From NCBI GenBank assembly GCA_948567375.1, contig OX419760.1, positions 6,634,001 through 6,698,000 on the forward strand: 64,000 nucleotides of DNA. Direction: 5' to 3'. Of the stretch, positions 42,938 to 52,776 are shown one piece after another (position 1 is the stretch's first letter; every line of letters begins with the position of its first letter). Under the pieces are notes generated by a model. The model ran no database searches, was not told the DNA's origin, and was given only the letters and a program-made list of their open reading frames with translations. Source of the DNA: Lunularia cruciata. Lineage: Eukaryota; Streptophyta; Marchantiopsida; Lunulariales; Lunulariaceae. The translations under genes were made by a program, and so were the position numbers.

Positions 42938-44481
42938 TGTGGTACCCATATTTTTTTTGGATTTTTTTGTTAAATTTTTGAAGAAGTGCATTGGTAAAGC
43001 CGAAGGAGGGCTAAATGGGGAAGAAATGTGAAGAATCGTGTGTTTGGCATCAACTTGAAGTCAACCTTGGGTCAAGTCCAAAGGACTCGGGATGGACAAG
43101 AGAGAAATGCAAAGACAAGGACTTCACATCAGGTAGCATAGCCTGATTCAAAGGACCTTTAACTTCTTTGGGGTTTGCCTATCAAGAAAGTACGCGGGAA
43201 GAAAGTGACTACTTTGGGATCAAGAAGTTCTTGACAATGACAAGAAACAACTTCACAAAATTGGCGAGTGGCATGGATCAGCTGCGGAAGAATGACCAAT
43301 TAGCAAAGGACTATTAAATCAAGATTTTTGTGAGGAAGCATTGCAATGTCAAGATGCTACCCTATTTCTACTTAGAATCAACCCAAAAAAATGCAAATTG
43401 CAAATATGCAAGAAGAAGAGGGGGTTAGAATCTCGTGAACGATCTTTCACAAGAAGAGAGTGAGGAACACATGATGGCCCTAAAAGTAAGTAAGTAGAGT
43501 GCAGTGAGGGGTCTTGCAATGCATAGATTAGATGTAGTGGAGGGGATTGATGTCTTATCACAACTTTGTATCACATACTTGGCCTGGAATTGGAATTTTT
43601 GTTTTCAAGTTTCATGGCAGAAATTGTGAGTGATTGTAAGAATGGGCCGAGGCACAAAGGGAAGAGAGGGAATCCGGCTTGCTCGACTGAGTTTGGAATT
43701 GAAGATTAGTCTTGGGGAGAGAAGCAGGAGAGGTAGGAGGTACCACCTTCTGTCGGAAGTGTGATGCCTCAAAAGAGACTACCGAGGTGAGAAATTCTTT
43801 CAATCAACCTTGCACCAAGAATGGGTATAAGGTGGATAGCTTTAGAGACCCATTGAGGAGAGGAATCCTAAAGTGCTGGTTTCTTAGTGCTCGTTGCTTG
43901 AGCTTTATTCCAAGTCTCAATCTTGTGATTGTGTTTGTGAGTGTGTCAAGAATTTTGAAGTGCAAGTCAGTGTGCTTGTTGGATGTTGGATTCTACATCC
44001 TTGATCTTCATTTTGTGTGTTTGATCTTGAGTGAAGTGCAATTGAAACAATGCTTTGACAGATCTAAGAGGAATTGTAGTGTTAGTAGTATTCTACATTT
44101 GGGAGTGCATTGTAGGGTTGATGCAAGCAATTTTGATCAAGGAAGTTGTGCCTTCAATGGAAAGGTGGAACACAATTCAAAGGCAAAGGTGCTTTGTAGT
44201 GAAGTAGCCATCTTTGGAAGGATTTGAATCATCACAATCAAGATTTGTTTGGACAAAATTTGATAGAGTTTTGATTAGTGAGTGTTAATTTGTGATGAGA
44301 TTGTGAATCAGTGCTTGTTACTCTCTTCTGGGTGTGGTTTCTACTTGAGAGATTAAAGATGAAACCAAGAAGAACTGATTTGGTTACTTTGCTTTGTATT
44401 TGATCATTTCTGATCCGTATCTCTATGGGAACAAAATTTACTTACTTGATTACTGTAAAAGTGATATTTGTTGGGTTGTCA
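42938..44481 (+). repeat. Element E 3' LTR (1,544 bp)
   Basis: Starts TGTGGTACCCATA. Its last 600 bp or so match the reverse complement of the outer D LTR (for example GTGCTCGTTGCTTGAGCTT). It ends near GTTGTCA at 44481. Relative to the D LTR it lacks most of the coiled-coil coding part. A relic of the first part of that reading frame remains at about 43590-43880 (KGKRGNPACSTEFGIED, CTKNGYKVDSFRDPLRRGI). Confidence 0.75.
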
Positions 44482-44486
44482 AACTT

Positions 44487-44548
44487 CTACACTATGATGT
44501 GATTTTAGGTTTGCCTTCCTTGGCTTGAACTTCATTAGATTCAATTCG
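44487..44548 (+). pseudogene. pol: Element I (family 2) protease fragment, left of element H
   Basis: CTACACTATGATGTGATTTT and GGCTTGAACTTCATTAGATT align to 20358-20415 of element C. The sequence stops at CAATTCG where element H begins and resumes at 54010 with AATTTGATTAGACCC, so H is inserted in protease codons of this copy. Confidence 0.75.
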
Positions 44549-45098
44549 TGCGTATATACATCGCTACACAACATACATCGCTGTCAACATCATACACTAT
44601 AAAAGCACAACTCACACATAAGTCATACATAGACTCTAAAGTGCCACAATAATCAGATTGCTTAACATTCTCAACTCAACTCAACTCAGATCAGTACTTG
44701 ATCTGTCACTCTATAAACTGCCAACAACTGGGCACTGATTACAGTCAAGCCACACCCACTCAAGCATAGAGAATCCAGGTGACGCTCGCCGGCCTCTGTC
44801 CACCATAGCCAGGAACTCGAAGGCTCAACATCAGAGAAGTGAGCTCTCTGGAGCTCACTTCGAAACTATACCCCCTGGACTCGAGCTAGCCCTGAAACCC
44901 TAACAGTCCCGCTGACGGCACACTCGACGGTGCAAACGGTGCAAAGTGACGGTGGGCCCCACCGTGAAGTCAGTACCCTGAACACAAAATCTAACCGTCG
45001 GAAAGTAGTCCCTGAGAAATAGCTAGAATAACTCTAACTACCATCACTGGAACTCCAGTGTCCAAGCATCTAGATGCGGAACTACAAATGGCGTGACA
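44549..45098 (-). repeat. Family-4 LTR at the 3' end of element H (550 bp)
   Basis: On the minus strand TGTCACGCC...TATACGCA. The segment order (429 bp here called Q at 44670-45098, a short link, and 100 bp here called P at 44549-44648) agrees with the old copy at 3140-3433 plus 14823-14996, so this is a genuine family LTR. However, no polypurine tract adjoins it. Instead CGACAGC and a second P copy lie between it and pol. Confidence 0.7.
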
Positions 45099-45105
45099 GC
45101 TGTCG

Positions 45106-45205
45106 TGCGTATATACATCGTTACACAACATACATTGCTGTCAACATCATACACTATAAAAGCACAACTCACACATAAGTCATACATAGACTCTAAAGTG
45201 CCACA
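45106..45205 (-). repeat. Second copy of the 100-bp P segment next to the polypurine tract
   Basis: Matches 44549-44648 at 98 of 100 bases, with both differences C/T at CpG sites. The two P copies bracket Q. P here abuts the polypurine tract of H, although in the family LTR P is the last, not the first, segment. Confidence 0.8.
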
Positions 45206-45207
45206 AT

Positions 45208-45220
45208 CGCCCCCCTAGTT
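45208..45220 (-). other. Polypurine tract, element H
   Basis: On the minus strand AACTAGGGGGGCGA, followed by TTGTGGCAC. It lies about 155 bp after the pol stop. Confidence 0.6.
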
Positions 45221-45374
45221 GGTGGTTAGGTCCCTCTAACTCCAGATAGCCATCTACTCTAAGTATATGGTATACCCTCTAATGGGCAAAGATCAGGAGG
45301 CCGGGTGCTATGGAGCCCCATCGTTAGTCGCCTGTCTGCAATCTATACCATATAAAGAATGAACTAGCTATAGG

Positions 45375-48195
45375 TCAAGTACATCTAGGACATAACCACT
45401 GTCCCTGAGGAACCACCGTGAGGGGAGGAGTCGTACATGCCATATGCCATCCTCTCGAACAGCTATCACACACTAACATAGTAGCAGCTCCACCAGAAGA
45501 GCCACATAACATACACCTCAAGCCTGCACGTACAAGTGCCAAGCTTGGGTCCATAGTACCATCAATGTTTGGGAGGTGGCATGGCGCACAATTGCGCACA
45601 TGATCCTTCCAAACAACACCATCACGTCCTTCTAACACAAGGACTCCAGATGGCAAAACCTCGCGCACTCTCAAGATAGTGCGGCCTATAGAAACATCAA
45701 GTGTCGTCGGTGCTGTCTGCTGTAGATATACATAATCGCCTGGATGAAATCGACGGATCGAGGGTCTATAACCTCCTCCTCGAATGGTAGCATAGTGTAA
45801 AGTATCTCTATGCTGAGCAATCGCCAAGTTCTCGAAGGCCATCGGCATCACTCTCTGAAAGATCTCTGCCCGCTGAGAACATGCGCTCATCCATACATCA
45901 GGGTCATCCAAGTCCAAAACTACAGTAGCATCTTGACGAATGGCTGCAGGTAAATCTGGATCTCGTCCATAGAGTAGAAAGTATGGAGAGAAGGATGCTA
46001 AGGAGGCTTGCCGGCTGAACCGATAGCCCATGGCCAACCAAGGTAACTGGAGATCCCAATCTCCCAAGTGGCCTCTCTGCAAACCATACTTTCGCAATCC
46101 TCTCTTCAACGTCTGAACCACTCTCTCTGCTAAGCCATCTGCCTCAGGGTGATCTCGGGATGTAGTACGATGATCAATCAAAGCCTTGTCACACAAGACC
46201 TGAAACTCTCCCAAGAACTCTGTACCCTGATCAGTCAAAACCTCAGCTGGTGCACCAAAATGACTAAGAACTCGATCCAGGAACGAGTAAGCTGTCCCTT
46301 CACTAGACTTGTCAGGAAGTGCCACCAACTCAATCCACTTGGAGAAGTGCTCCACCATCACCAAAACATACCGATGATGTCTCACAGTCAGCGGTAAAGG
46401 TCCGGCGAAGTCCAAACTCCAACGGTAACCCAATCCCATGATAGGTAATGGGTGTAACTGTGGTGTAGGAGCATTGAATGATGCTCTAACTCGGTCACAA
46501 ACCACACATCTGGCAACAAACTGCTGTACCTCGGTCTGCATACCGCGCCACCAATAATGACTCTGGAGTAAGTTATATGTACGCTTTACTCCAAAATGTC
46601 CTAGCTCCTCATGAGCATGACGGACCAACTGTGGTCTCTGTGATGGAAATGGTACTACTCGCACTCTACCATCCTCCCATGCACGCAAAAGGTGTCTACC
46701 CTCCAATCTGAACCGTCTGGCTCGCTGAAGAACACGGTCTCTCTCCTTGGCCCCAACTGTGCCACCCACAACACCAGTGCGAAGATAGTCCATCACTAAG
46801 ACATCATCATGAATGTCTCGCTGAACTGTACCAATATCTTCACTCTCTGGATCTGTGACCTCAATAACTCCTCCTGTATGCGCTGAGAGAGATACCACCA
46901 ATGTCTCTGCAAATATACACAGAAAGGCTGATGCATGCCAACCTGGCACCATCTCCTCATCTGTCTCACCATGCCAACGTGCTCCGGTCTGATCCTGCTG
47001 GCTGGGACATGGGTTTCTACTCAACCCATCTGCATCACGGTTCACCACTCCAGGTCTGTGAACAACCGTGAAATCATACTCCTGTAAAATCAGAGCCCAT
47101 CGTGCAAGCTTCCCTGAAAGCTTGTCGGACTCCATCAACCACTTCAGCGGCTGATGATCAATGATGAGAGTGAAGGGGTTACCAAATAGGTAACATCGGA
47201 AATGTGCTACTGCCCAAACTGCTGCCAAGCACTCTCCCTCATATGAACTATACTTCGCCTCCGCTGAATTGTTGGAGCGACTAGCATAGGCCACCACAAA
47301 CTCCTTCTCCTCATCATCATGTTGGGTGAGCACCGCTCCAAGCCCCAACATACTCCAATCAGTGTGAACCTGAAATGGTCGTCCCCTGATCGGTCTCCTC
47401 AAAATAGGAGCAGATGTCAACCTCTCCTTGAGCTCTACAAAAGCTCTCTCCTGCTCATCTCCCCAACACCACTCTTGTGTAAGCTTGGTCAGCTTCGTCA
47501 AGGCCTTGGCAATGGCACTAAATCCTCTAACATAGCGGCGATAGAAGTTCGCCAACCCAAGGAATGCTCGCACTCTGCTCACATTCGTAGGCCGAGGAAT
47601 ACGTGCAATAGCCTCCACCTTGGTCTGCTGAACACCAAGTCCTCCGGGGTAGATAGTGTGACCCAAATACTCAACCTGCTCATGGAAGAACCTACACTTC
47701 CCAGGATGTAATTTGAGTCCATGAGATCTCAACCTCTCAAACACCTCCAACAACTGTCGCTCATGCTCCTCCACAGTAGTGCTATACACCAAAATGTTAT
47801 CAATATAGCACCGAGCAAAATCCAGTCCAGCTAGGATCCTATCCATGACCCTCTGGAACTCAGCCGGAGCATTCTTCAACCCAAATGGTAAGAACCTCCA
47901 CTGATATAACACATCCTTGCCGTGAGGATCAATAGCCCAAAATGTTGTCTTGGACTTATCCTCCTCCCTGATCGGCAACTGATGATATCCCGCTCGAAGA
48001 TCCAAAGTACTGAAGACCTTTGCATGCCCAATCGCATCAAAAATCTCCTCCGGTGTAGGCATGGCATACCGATCAGCCCTGGTCTATCGGTTGATAGGAC
48101 GATAATCTCCACACATCCGCCTATCTGTATAGTTGCCATGCATATCCTTCTTGGCTGGCATCACTATCGCTAAATGCATACTCTCCATGTGAAAT
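45375..48195 (-). pseudogene. pol: pol of element H: RT, RNase H, integrase, C-terminal PHD finger
   Basis: The RT begins with GIWIELTSDTPVFRRPYQYS (frame of gag), shifts by one inserted base near 48190, has a TAG at 48084-48086, and is then open for 895 codons from 48062. RT motifs: VFSTLDLRAGYHQLPI, FGLKNAPAEFQ and YIDNILVYS, where the last catalytic Asp is Asn. RNase H: HTDWSMLGLGAVL and IIDHQPLKWL. Integrase: HEELGHFGVKRTYNLL with CVVC, SLDFAGPLPL, VLTDQGTEFLGEF and DHPEADGLAERVVQTL, giving a complete D,D,E triad. The C-terminus carries the PHD finger. There is no chromodomain. Apart from the shift, one stop and the RT substitution, this part is well preserved. Confidence 0.92.
45378..45515 (-). 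CDS. PHD finger at the C-terminus of element H integrase
   Basis: The last 46 residues before the stop show C-x2-C, then VCDSC, GWHMAC and WLCPRC, that is C4-H-C3 with the conserved Trp two residues before the last Cys pair. This is a canonical PHD zinc finger. PHD fingers of this kind often bind the histone H3 tail, and here it takes the position that the chromodomain has in chromoviruses. Histone binding and specificity are inferred, not shown. Confidence 0.9.
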
Positions 48196-48489
48196 CTCCA
48201 CCAAACCAGCCTCAAAAAGGTCACTACTCCGGCTCTGAATCAATGTCCTCTCCATCTCACTATATTGATAAGGACGTCGGAAAACAGGTGTGTCGCTAGT
48301 CAGCTCAATCCATATACCAGGTCCCTTCAAAGCACCCAAATCCTTCATACTGAAGGCAAAACAACTCGTGTGACTCCTCAAGAACCTCCAAACCCTTCGT
48401 CTTTCCTCTTCAGTAAGCTTGGGTCCAAGATCTGGCTCCCAAGTATCCTCTGTAACTGTAGTAGGAGTGGAAGACGTACTGACTGGCTG

Positions 48490-49902
48490 CTACATTGGGC
48501 CCTTGGGAGCAATGGTGTCATGCTCCCGACCACTAGAGGTCCCAACCTCTGTGTGAAAAACTCCCTCCACTCTGGCTGCAAGCTCCATACGTCCTCTGGC
48601 TGCATCCCATGTGGACCAAGGGTGTAATCCAAGTAGCCCACGCTCACCTGGATGGACTCCAAGTAGACCACTCTCCCTAGTAGCTATTGGATGTGTCCCA
48701 AGAATACCATGTCCACTCGGTCCATCGCCCCCAGCATGTGCCTGAATTGTCTCGATAGGCACAGGGCTCATAAGTGTCCGAGTGGTGATGCCTATCAAGC
48801 GCATCCTACGCTGCTCTGCCAAACCAAGGCTCACAATCCAGGTCAAACAGTTCAGGTCCATAGCCTGACCTAACACCTGACGCCTGGATGCCTCTGACAC
48901 TGCTGGAACAGCGGTAATACCGGTGCGAAAACCCATCGCCCGCTCTCTCTCATCAGCATTGGGCTCCACCAACTGCTGTAACTGTGAGTCCCAAACAAGT
49001 CCAAGTCCTCCCTCTCGAAAAGCATGAGAGCCTGGGAAACTCATGAGTGTGGGAAATGCAGCTCTAGGCTGTCCAACTAGGTTCACCACTGCCATGGGTG
49101 ACCTATCAGCCACTACCACTGTCTGAGACTGACGTCCAGCATCCAAGATATCATCAACAAGAATGTGGTCTAGTCGCTGAATCCCATCATAACTACGCTG
49201 TAGAACCTCTCTGGGTAAAAGGTTCGTCCACCAAAGACAAAGACGATGAGCCCGTGATCCCACTCTGGCTGCATCTAACAATACAGCAGGTCCCATCCAA
49301 GAATGGACCTGATGTGTACTCGCCACCACTCTAGTGCGAGAATCACCCATCAATGGAACGTTCTCCAAAAGGTAAGCTGGAGAAACAGACTGATGAACCT
49401 GGAGATGTCGTAGTATCCGTAACATCTCCCAAAACACACCAGAACGAGGATCCTGAAGACCCAAACCGCGGCCCGCACGTGTATGTCCCTGACATGGCCA
49501 TCCAGAAATCACCAAGTGAATGGGCCCATGTCTCTCTAGGTCATGCGCCCCCAATAAGGAAATGTCTCCTGGTAAGGCCTTCTGGTAACCTCTGACTGCT
49601 GACATCGGTAATAACTCCGGATACCGATAGGCCAAGTGTGCCACATGATGTAGAGAGACTCGCCTAGCAGTCTCATCTCTCTCTACATACAAGTACCTCT
49701 GTACTCGGATACCCGCCTGTAACACCGCAGCTAGTCCGGTGTTGATCCCACCAAACAACTCTAATAGACATATCCCCTCTACTGGATACTGCCAAGCAAT
49801 GAGTGTGGTATCCAGAGGTGTCAAAGCAATCGCCTCTGGAGGCTCATCCTCACACTCATCCCCTGATGGTACGAAGGCTCCACTCCAAGCCTGCTGCACC
49901 AA
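48490..49902 (-). CDS. DNMT3-like C5 cytosine methyltransferase domain of element H polyprotein
   Basis: A 470-codon stretch in frame with gag and protease, open between TAG codons. Conserved C5-methyltransferase motifs in standard order: I, LLELFGGINTGLAAVL (residues 46-61, SAM binding); IV, SGWPCQGHTRAGRGLGL (catalytic Cys 137); VI, YLLENVPLMG (Glu 180); VIII, DAARVGSRAHRLCLWWTNLL (about 210-229); IX/X, RERAMGFRTG and VLGQAMDLNCLTWI (about 319-356). The motif VIII block and the spacing are those of DNMT3-type enzymes, and the order is not the permuted order of plant DRM proteins. The expected reaction is transfer of methyl from SAM to C5 of cytosine in DNA. No PWWP or ADD domain lies in this segment. 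Motifs look intact, so the domain may be functional if expressed. Confidence 0.93.
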   Translation of the reverse strand: MVQQAWSGAFVPSGDECEDEPPEAIALTPLDTTLIAWQYPVEGICLLELFGGINTGLAAVLQAGIRVQRYLYVERDETARRVSLHHVAHLAYRYPELLPMSAVRGYQKALPGDISLLGAHDLERHGPIHLVISGWPCQGHTRAGRGLGLQDPRSGVFWEMLRILRHLQVHQSVSPAYLLENVPLMGDSRTRVVASTHQVHSWMGPAVLLDAARVGSRAHRLCLWWTNLLPREVLQRSYDGIQRLDHILVDDILDAGRQSQTVVVADRSPMAVVNLVGQPRAAFPTLMSFPGSHAFREGGLGLVWDSQLQQLVEPNADERERAMGFRTGITAVPAVSEASRRQVLGQAMDLNCLTWIVSLGLAEQRRMRLIGITTRTLMSPVPIETIQAHAGGDGPSGHGILGTHPIATRESGLLGVHPGERGLLGLHPWSTWDAARGRMELAARVEGVFHTEVGTSSGREHDTIAPKGPM

Positions 49903-49914
49903 CTGATCTGCATG

Positions 49915-50364
49915 CTACTGCAATGCCTCCTCTGAACTCCACAATGGAACATCCAAGGTGGATGGAACAATCCCACTTGTACTCCATAGCCGAGTGATCT
50001 CCTCTGGTACTGGAGTATCCTCTGCATGGGCGTTCCCCTCCAACAAGTCACCAGGCCAAGTAACTGCACCGCTGAAAGCCAAAACTGATGCTGCCATGGT
50101 CCCGGACTGTAGTGAGCCAAGACTGCCACTACTAAAGCGTACTGGTAGGCGACATACCCGTCCCTCACCAGACTGCCAACCAGGTCTATAAGAGGCTGTC
50201 TCCTCCCAATAGTCAATACTGAAACCCATAGGGTATAACACTGCTCCCCCAACTAGCACATCATATGACTCAGCTATCGTCGCAATAGCCTGAGCTCTCA
50301 CCACCGAGCTATCAGTCGGATGACCAGGCTGAACCTGGACAACAAGCTCCCCACATGTGATGTA
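49915..50364 (-). pseudogene. pol: Protease second half and linker to the methyltransferase, element H
   Basis: The same frame continues after TAG 50365: SYDVLVGGAVLYPMGFSIDY is the second half of the aspartic protease fold, then a linker of about 100 residues rich in Ser, Gly and acidic residues up to TAG at 49915-49917. Because TAG 50365 lies inside the protease, it is a mutation rather than a natural end. Confidence 0.75.
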
Positions 50365-52776
50365 CTATGTCGAACCACCACCTAGAGATGTCTGGATCTG
50401 AAATGGACACCTCTCCACATTGGTCTTCCGTAACTCCAGACCAACAACTGCAGCCTTCCCCAACATAAGGGGCTGCGCACCAGAGTCTAACAAGACTCTC
50501 TGTGGTGTATAGACCTTCCCTGAAGGTCCTACCAAACGAAAGATCCCCCTCTGGTTATCCAATAGGACAACACCAGGTGTAAACCGCGCTCTCTCAAAGG
50601 CCGGTCTAGCTGGCAACTCCTCCAGTCTAGCCGCTGCTGCCTGCCATAAACCACTGGTCGCTGAACGGATCCCATGCTCCTCAAACAAGTCAGCTCCACT
50701 ACCAACCACCTCTGCTCTAGTAGTAGGAACTGCACCATCCCTACTCTCACACAACGTGGCAGCCAACCGGAACACTGGGGCTAGGTCCACTCCCAATGTA
50801 AACATGTCATTGGCTGAAAATAAAGGATGCCGCATAATCAGCTGAGCCGCCCCCAACATCATGCTAGACTCAGTCTGTGTAGTAGCAGGTGGCTGACTAG
50901 CAGGTACTCCATCAAGTACTCCATCACCACCTACCACACCTGCACTGGGACGTCTAGGAACCATGGATGTCGTCTGCAATGCCTCAGATAGCGTGAAAGA
51001 CTGGGGAAGTCTGACCTGTCTCCCAACCTCTCCTCTCTGTGGGTCCAACTCCACTGATGCTCCTCTAGGCTCTGGAGCACGTACTGCACTCCTAGTCACT
51101 GCTGCAAATGCATCCACCTGTGCTGCTCCGCACATGAAGTCCAAAGCATCTCTATCACCAGCATATGAGGTGGAAGCCTCAGCACCTGAATCTGATCTCC
51201 TATGAGCAATAGCCATACTAGCCAATCTCTGCTCCAACTGCTCAATCCGAGTAGCCATAGCTGTGTCAGAAGTAAGGGCAGGTACTGCACCCCTACTAGG
51301 TGTAGATCCTCTACCACCACCTCTACCACCTCGTCCTCCATGAACTGGAGCTCCTCTACTACCTGCCATAGCAGCCCTACCACTCCGTAACTCCGGGTGT
51401 AGGTCAAAACACCGGTCACTAGTATGACCAAATCTATGGCAGTGCTCATACTGCCTCTGTGCTGGCTGTGATGCACCAGAGGTATCAGGTCCGCTGCCCT
51501 GAGTACACTCTCTCCTATGGTGAGGTCCACCACAAGTCCAACAAGCAACACCACCACTCACTGGCTGCTGCTGACCCGAAAATGAGGGTAAGGGTCTAAC
51601 TCCACTAGGCCCTCCACTCGCTCCATAGGATCTGGGCTGTCCACCCTGTCCTCGAAAACCAACTGGGCGTGGTGCACTCTGCTGCACTCTAGAAGAAGTC
51701 ACAACCGTGGATGAGGTCTCTCTACCAAATCCAGCTGTCACCACTCTCTCCTCCACCATGTTGAGCTCAATACGCTCAGCCAAACCAAAGACTACTGCCA
51801 AAGTGGGCGAAGTAGCCTGCAACAATGTAGCATCACGAACTCTACGTCGCAACTCCCTGTCCAGTATCCCATACCAAAACTGGACTGCTTGGGCCTCAGT
51901 AACTCCCTGAGTGAAACTGATCAGCCGCCTCATGCGAGTGTATGCCTCGCGTAGGCTCTCTCCAGCCTTCCGCTGGAACTCTTGCAAGCTCCTCAGCTTG
52001 TCAGTCCGCACTCCCTGGTAGTTCTGCCTCAAACATAGGAAGAACTCCACCATGGGGTTAAACCCCGGTACCACACCACCTCCTGCAGCGGTACCTCCAC
52101 TCGTAGTAGCACTATCTCCAGCTAGTGCACCTCCACTAGCTCCACCAACACTACTCGAGCTAGAACTTGTAGGTACAGCCGACCTACTCCTGGCCACCGA
52201 ACCTGAAGTGATGGAGACATAGTGTGGAGACCAATACTGTCTCCATAACTCAATCTCCTCCAAATGAGCTCTCCTGAACTCATGGTAGTCGTCCATCGGT
52301 GGACCCTCCAAGTGCTGAAACAACCCCTTCCATGCCATGAAGGGTGTGAACAAAGTCGGGTTCCGCATCTGCTGCAGATCACACCAACTATCGAACTCCT
52401 GGATGAAGTCATCCAACTCAATGGTACCCACTGTACCAGAGTAACGCCTAGGGCCTTTGGAGGCCCCATAAATCTCGTCCATGTCCCACAACAAGGGTGC
52501 GGACACACCAAGTGCACTCTCAACTGAATCAGCTCTTGTGTCGAACTCCAACTCAGAGTCAATCTCCTCCCTCACTGGGACCTGAGATACAGGCTGATAC
52601 CGAGCACCACTCTGAGTAAACCCACTGCGTACTGCAGGGCTAACTCCTCTGGAATCTCCAAAGAACTCCGTCGTGACAAAGTAACCACACCAACAAACCC
52701 AAACCACCAACTGCAACAGCAAGTCGCAACCGCAAGTGCCCCACCAAGTGCCAACACCACCGCGTGCCAACACCAA
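50365..52776 (-). CDS. gag: gag and protease first half, element H
   Basis: Open frame of 803 codons. No ATG stands at the upstream end (TTG at 52776). The first good ATG is 52482, giving MDEIYGASKGPRRYSGTV. The capsid-like region includes FDSWCDLQQMRNPTLFTPFM and LRSLQEFQRKAGESLREAYT. A CCHC-type knuckle is CWTCGGPHHRREC (about 51450-51560), and a second has Tyr for its first Cys (YEHCHRFGHTSDRC). A Gly/Arg-rich segment follows (GGRGGRGGGRGSTPSRG). Near the C-terminus VLLDSGAQPLMLGKAA is the retropepsin active site with an intact DSGA. The frame ends at TAG 50365 within the protease. Confidence 0.85.
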   Translation of the reverse strand: MVLARGGVGTWWGTCGCDLLLQLVVWVCWCGYFVTTEFFGDSRGVSPAVRSGFTQSGARYQPVSQVPVREEIDSELEFDTRADSVESALGVSAPLLWDMDEIYGASKGPRRYSGTVGTIELDDFIQEFDSWCDLQQMRNPTLFTPFMAWKGLFQHLEGPPMDDYHEFRRAHLEEIELWRQYWSPHYVSITSGSVARSRSAVPTSSSSSSVGGASGGALAGDSATTSGGTAAGGGVVPGFNPMVEFFLCLRQNYQGVRTDKLRSLQEFQRKAGESLREAYTRMRRLISFTQGVTEAQAVQFWYGILDRELRRRVRDATLLQATSPTLAVVFGLAERIELNMVEERVVTAGFGRETSSTVVTSSRVQQSAPRPVGFRGQGGQPRSYGASGGPSGVRPLPSFSGQQQPVSGGVACWTCGGPHHRRECTQGSGPDTSGASQPAQRQYEHCHRFGHTSDRCFDLHPELRSGRAAMAGSRGAPVHGGRGGRGGGRGSTPSRGAVPALTSDTAMATRIEQLEQRLASMAIAHRRSDSGAEASTSYAGDRDALDFMCGAAQVDAFAAVTRSAVRAPEPRGASVELDPQRGEVGRQVRLPQSFTLSEALQTTSMVPRRPSAGVVGGDGVLDGVPASQPPATTQTESSMMLGAAQLIMRHPLFSANDMFTLGVDLAPVFRLAATLCESRDGAVPTTRAEVVGSGADLFEEHGIRSATSGLWQAAAARLEELPARPAFERARFTPGVVLLDNQRGIFRLVGPSGKVYTPQRVLLDSGAQPLMLGKAAVVGLELRKTNVERCPFQIQTSLGGGST

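Larger units (their letters stand above)
35395..44481 (+). mobile_element. Element E: Tat/Athila-like element, family 3, 5'-truncated
   Basis: Plus-strand relative of D. It starts in the middle of gag at the junction with the truncated D LTR, and continues through protease, RT, RNase H, integrase and polypurine tract to a 3' LTR at 42938-44481. Its 5' LTR, PBS and gag start are absent. Fragment G interrupts the protease region. It has many stops and a few shifts. Confidence 0.82.

Noticed and set aside
24412-44481. The D/E region as one large transposon with terminal inverted repeats
   Set aside because: Each arm has its own gag-pol, polypurine tract and LTR pointing outward, and the arms differ in length and content. 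Two retroelements joined by a rearrangement explain it better.
48490-49902. Methyltransferase as a host DRM or CMT gene, or bacterial contamination
   Set aside because: It is in frame with retroviral gag and protease upstream and followed in frame by the RT start. The motif order is not the permuted DRM order, there is no chromodomain inside it as in CMT, and the flanks are LTR sequence nested in a plant retroelement.
48084-50367. The four TAG codons of element H as programmed readthrough signals
   Set aside because: All four are TAG, which is suggestive, but the first falls inside the protease fold and the last inside the RT. They fit single transitions from CAG or TGG better than a recoding design.
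52482-52499. MDEIYG at the H gag start as homology to the pre-gag ORF starts of family 2 (MDEIYGPP in B)
   Set aside because: Only six residues match and nothing follows. It may be coincidence and was not used as evidence.
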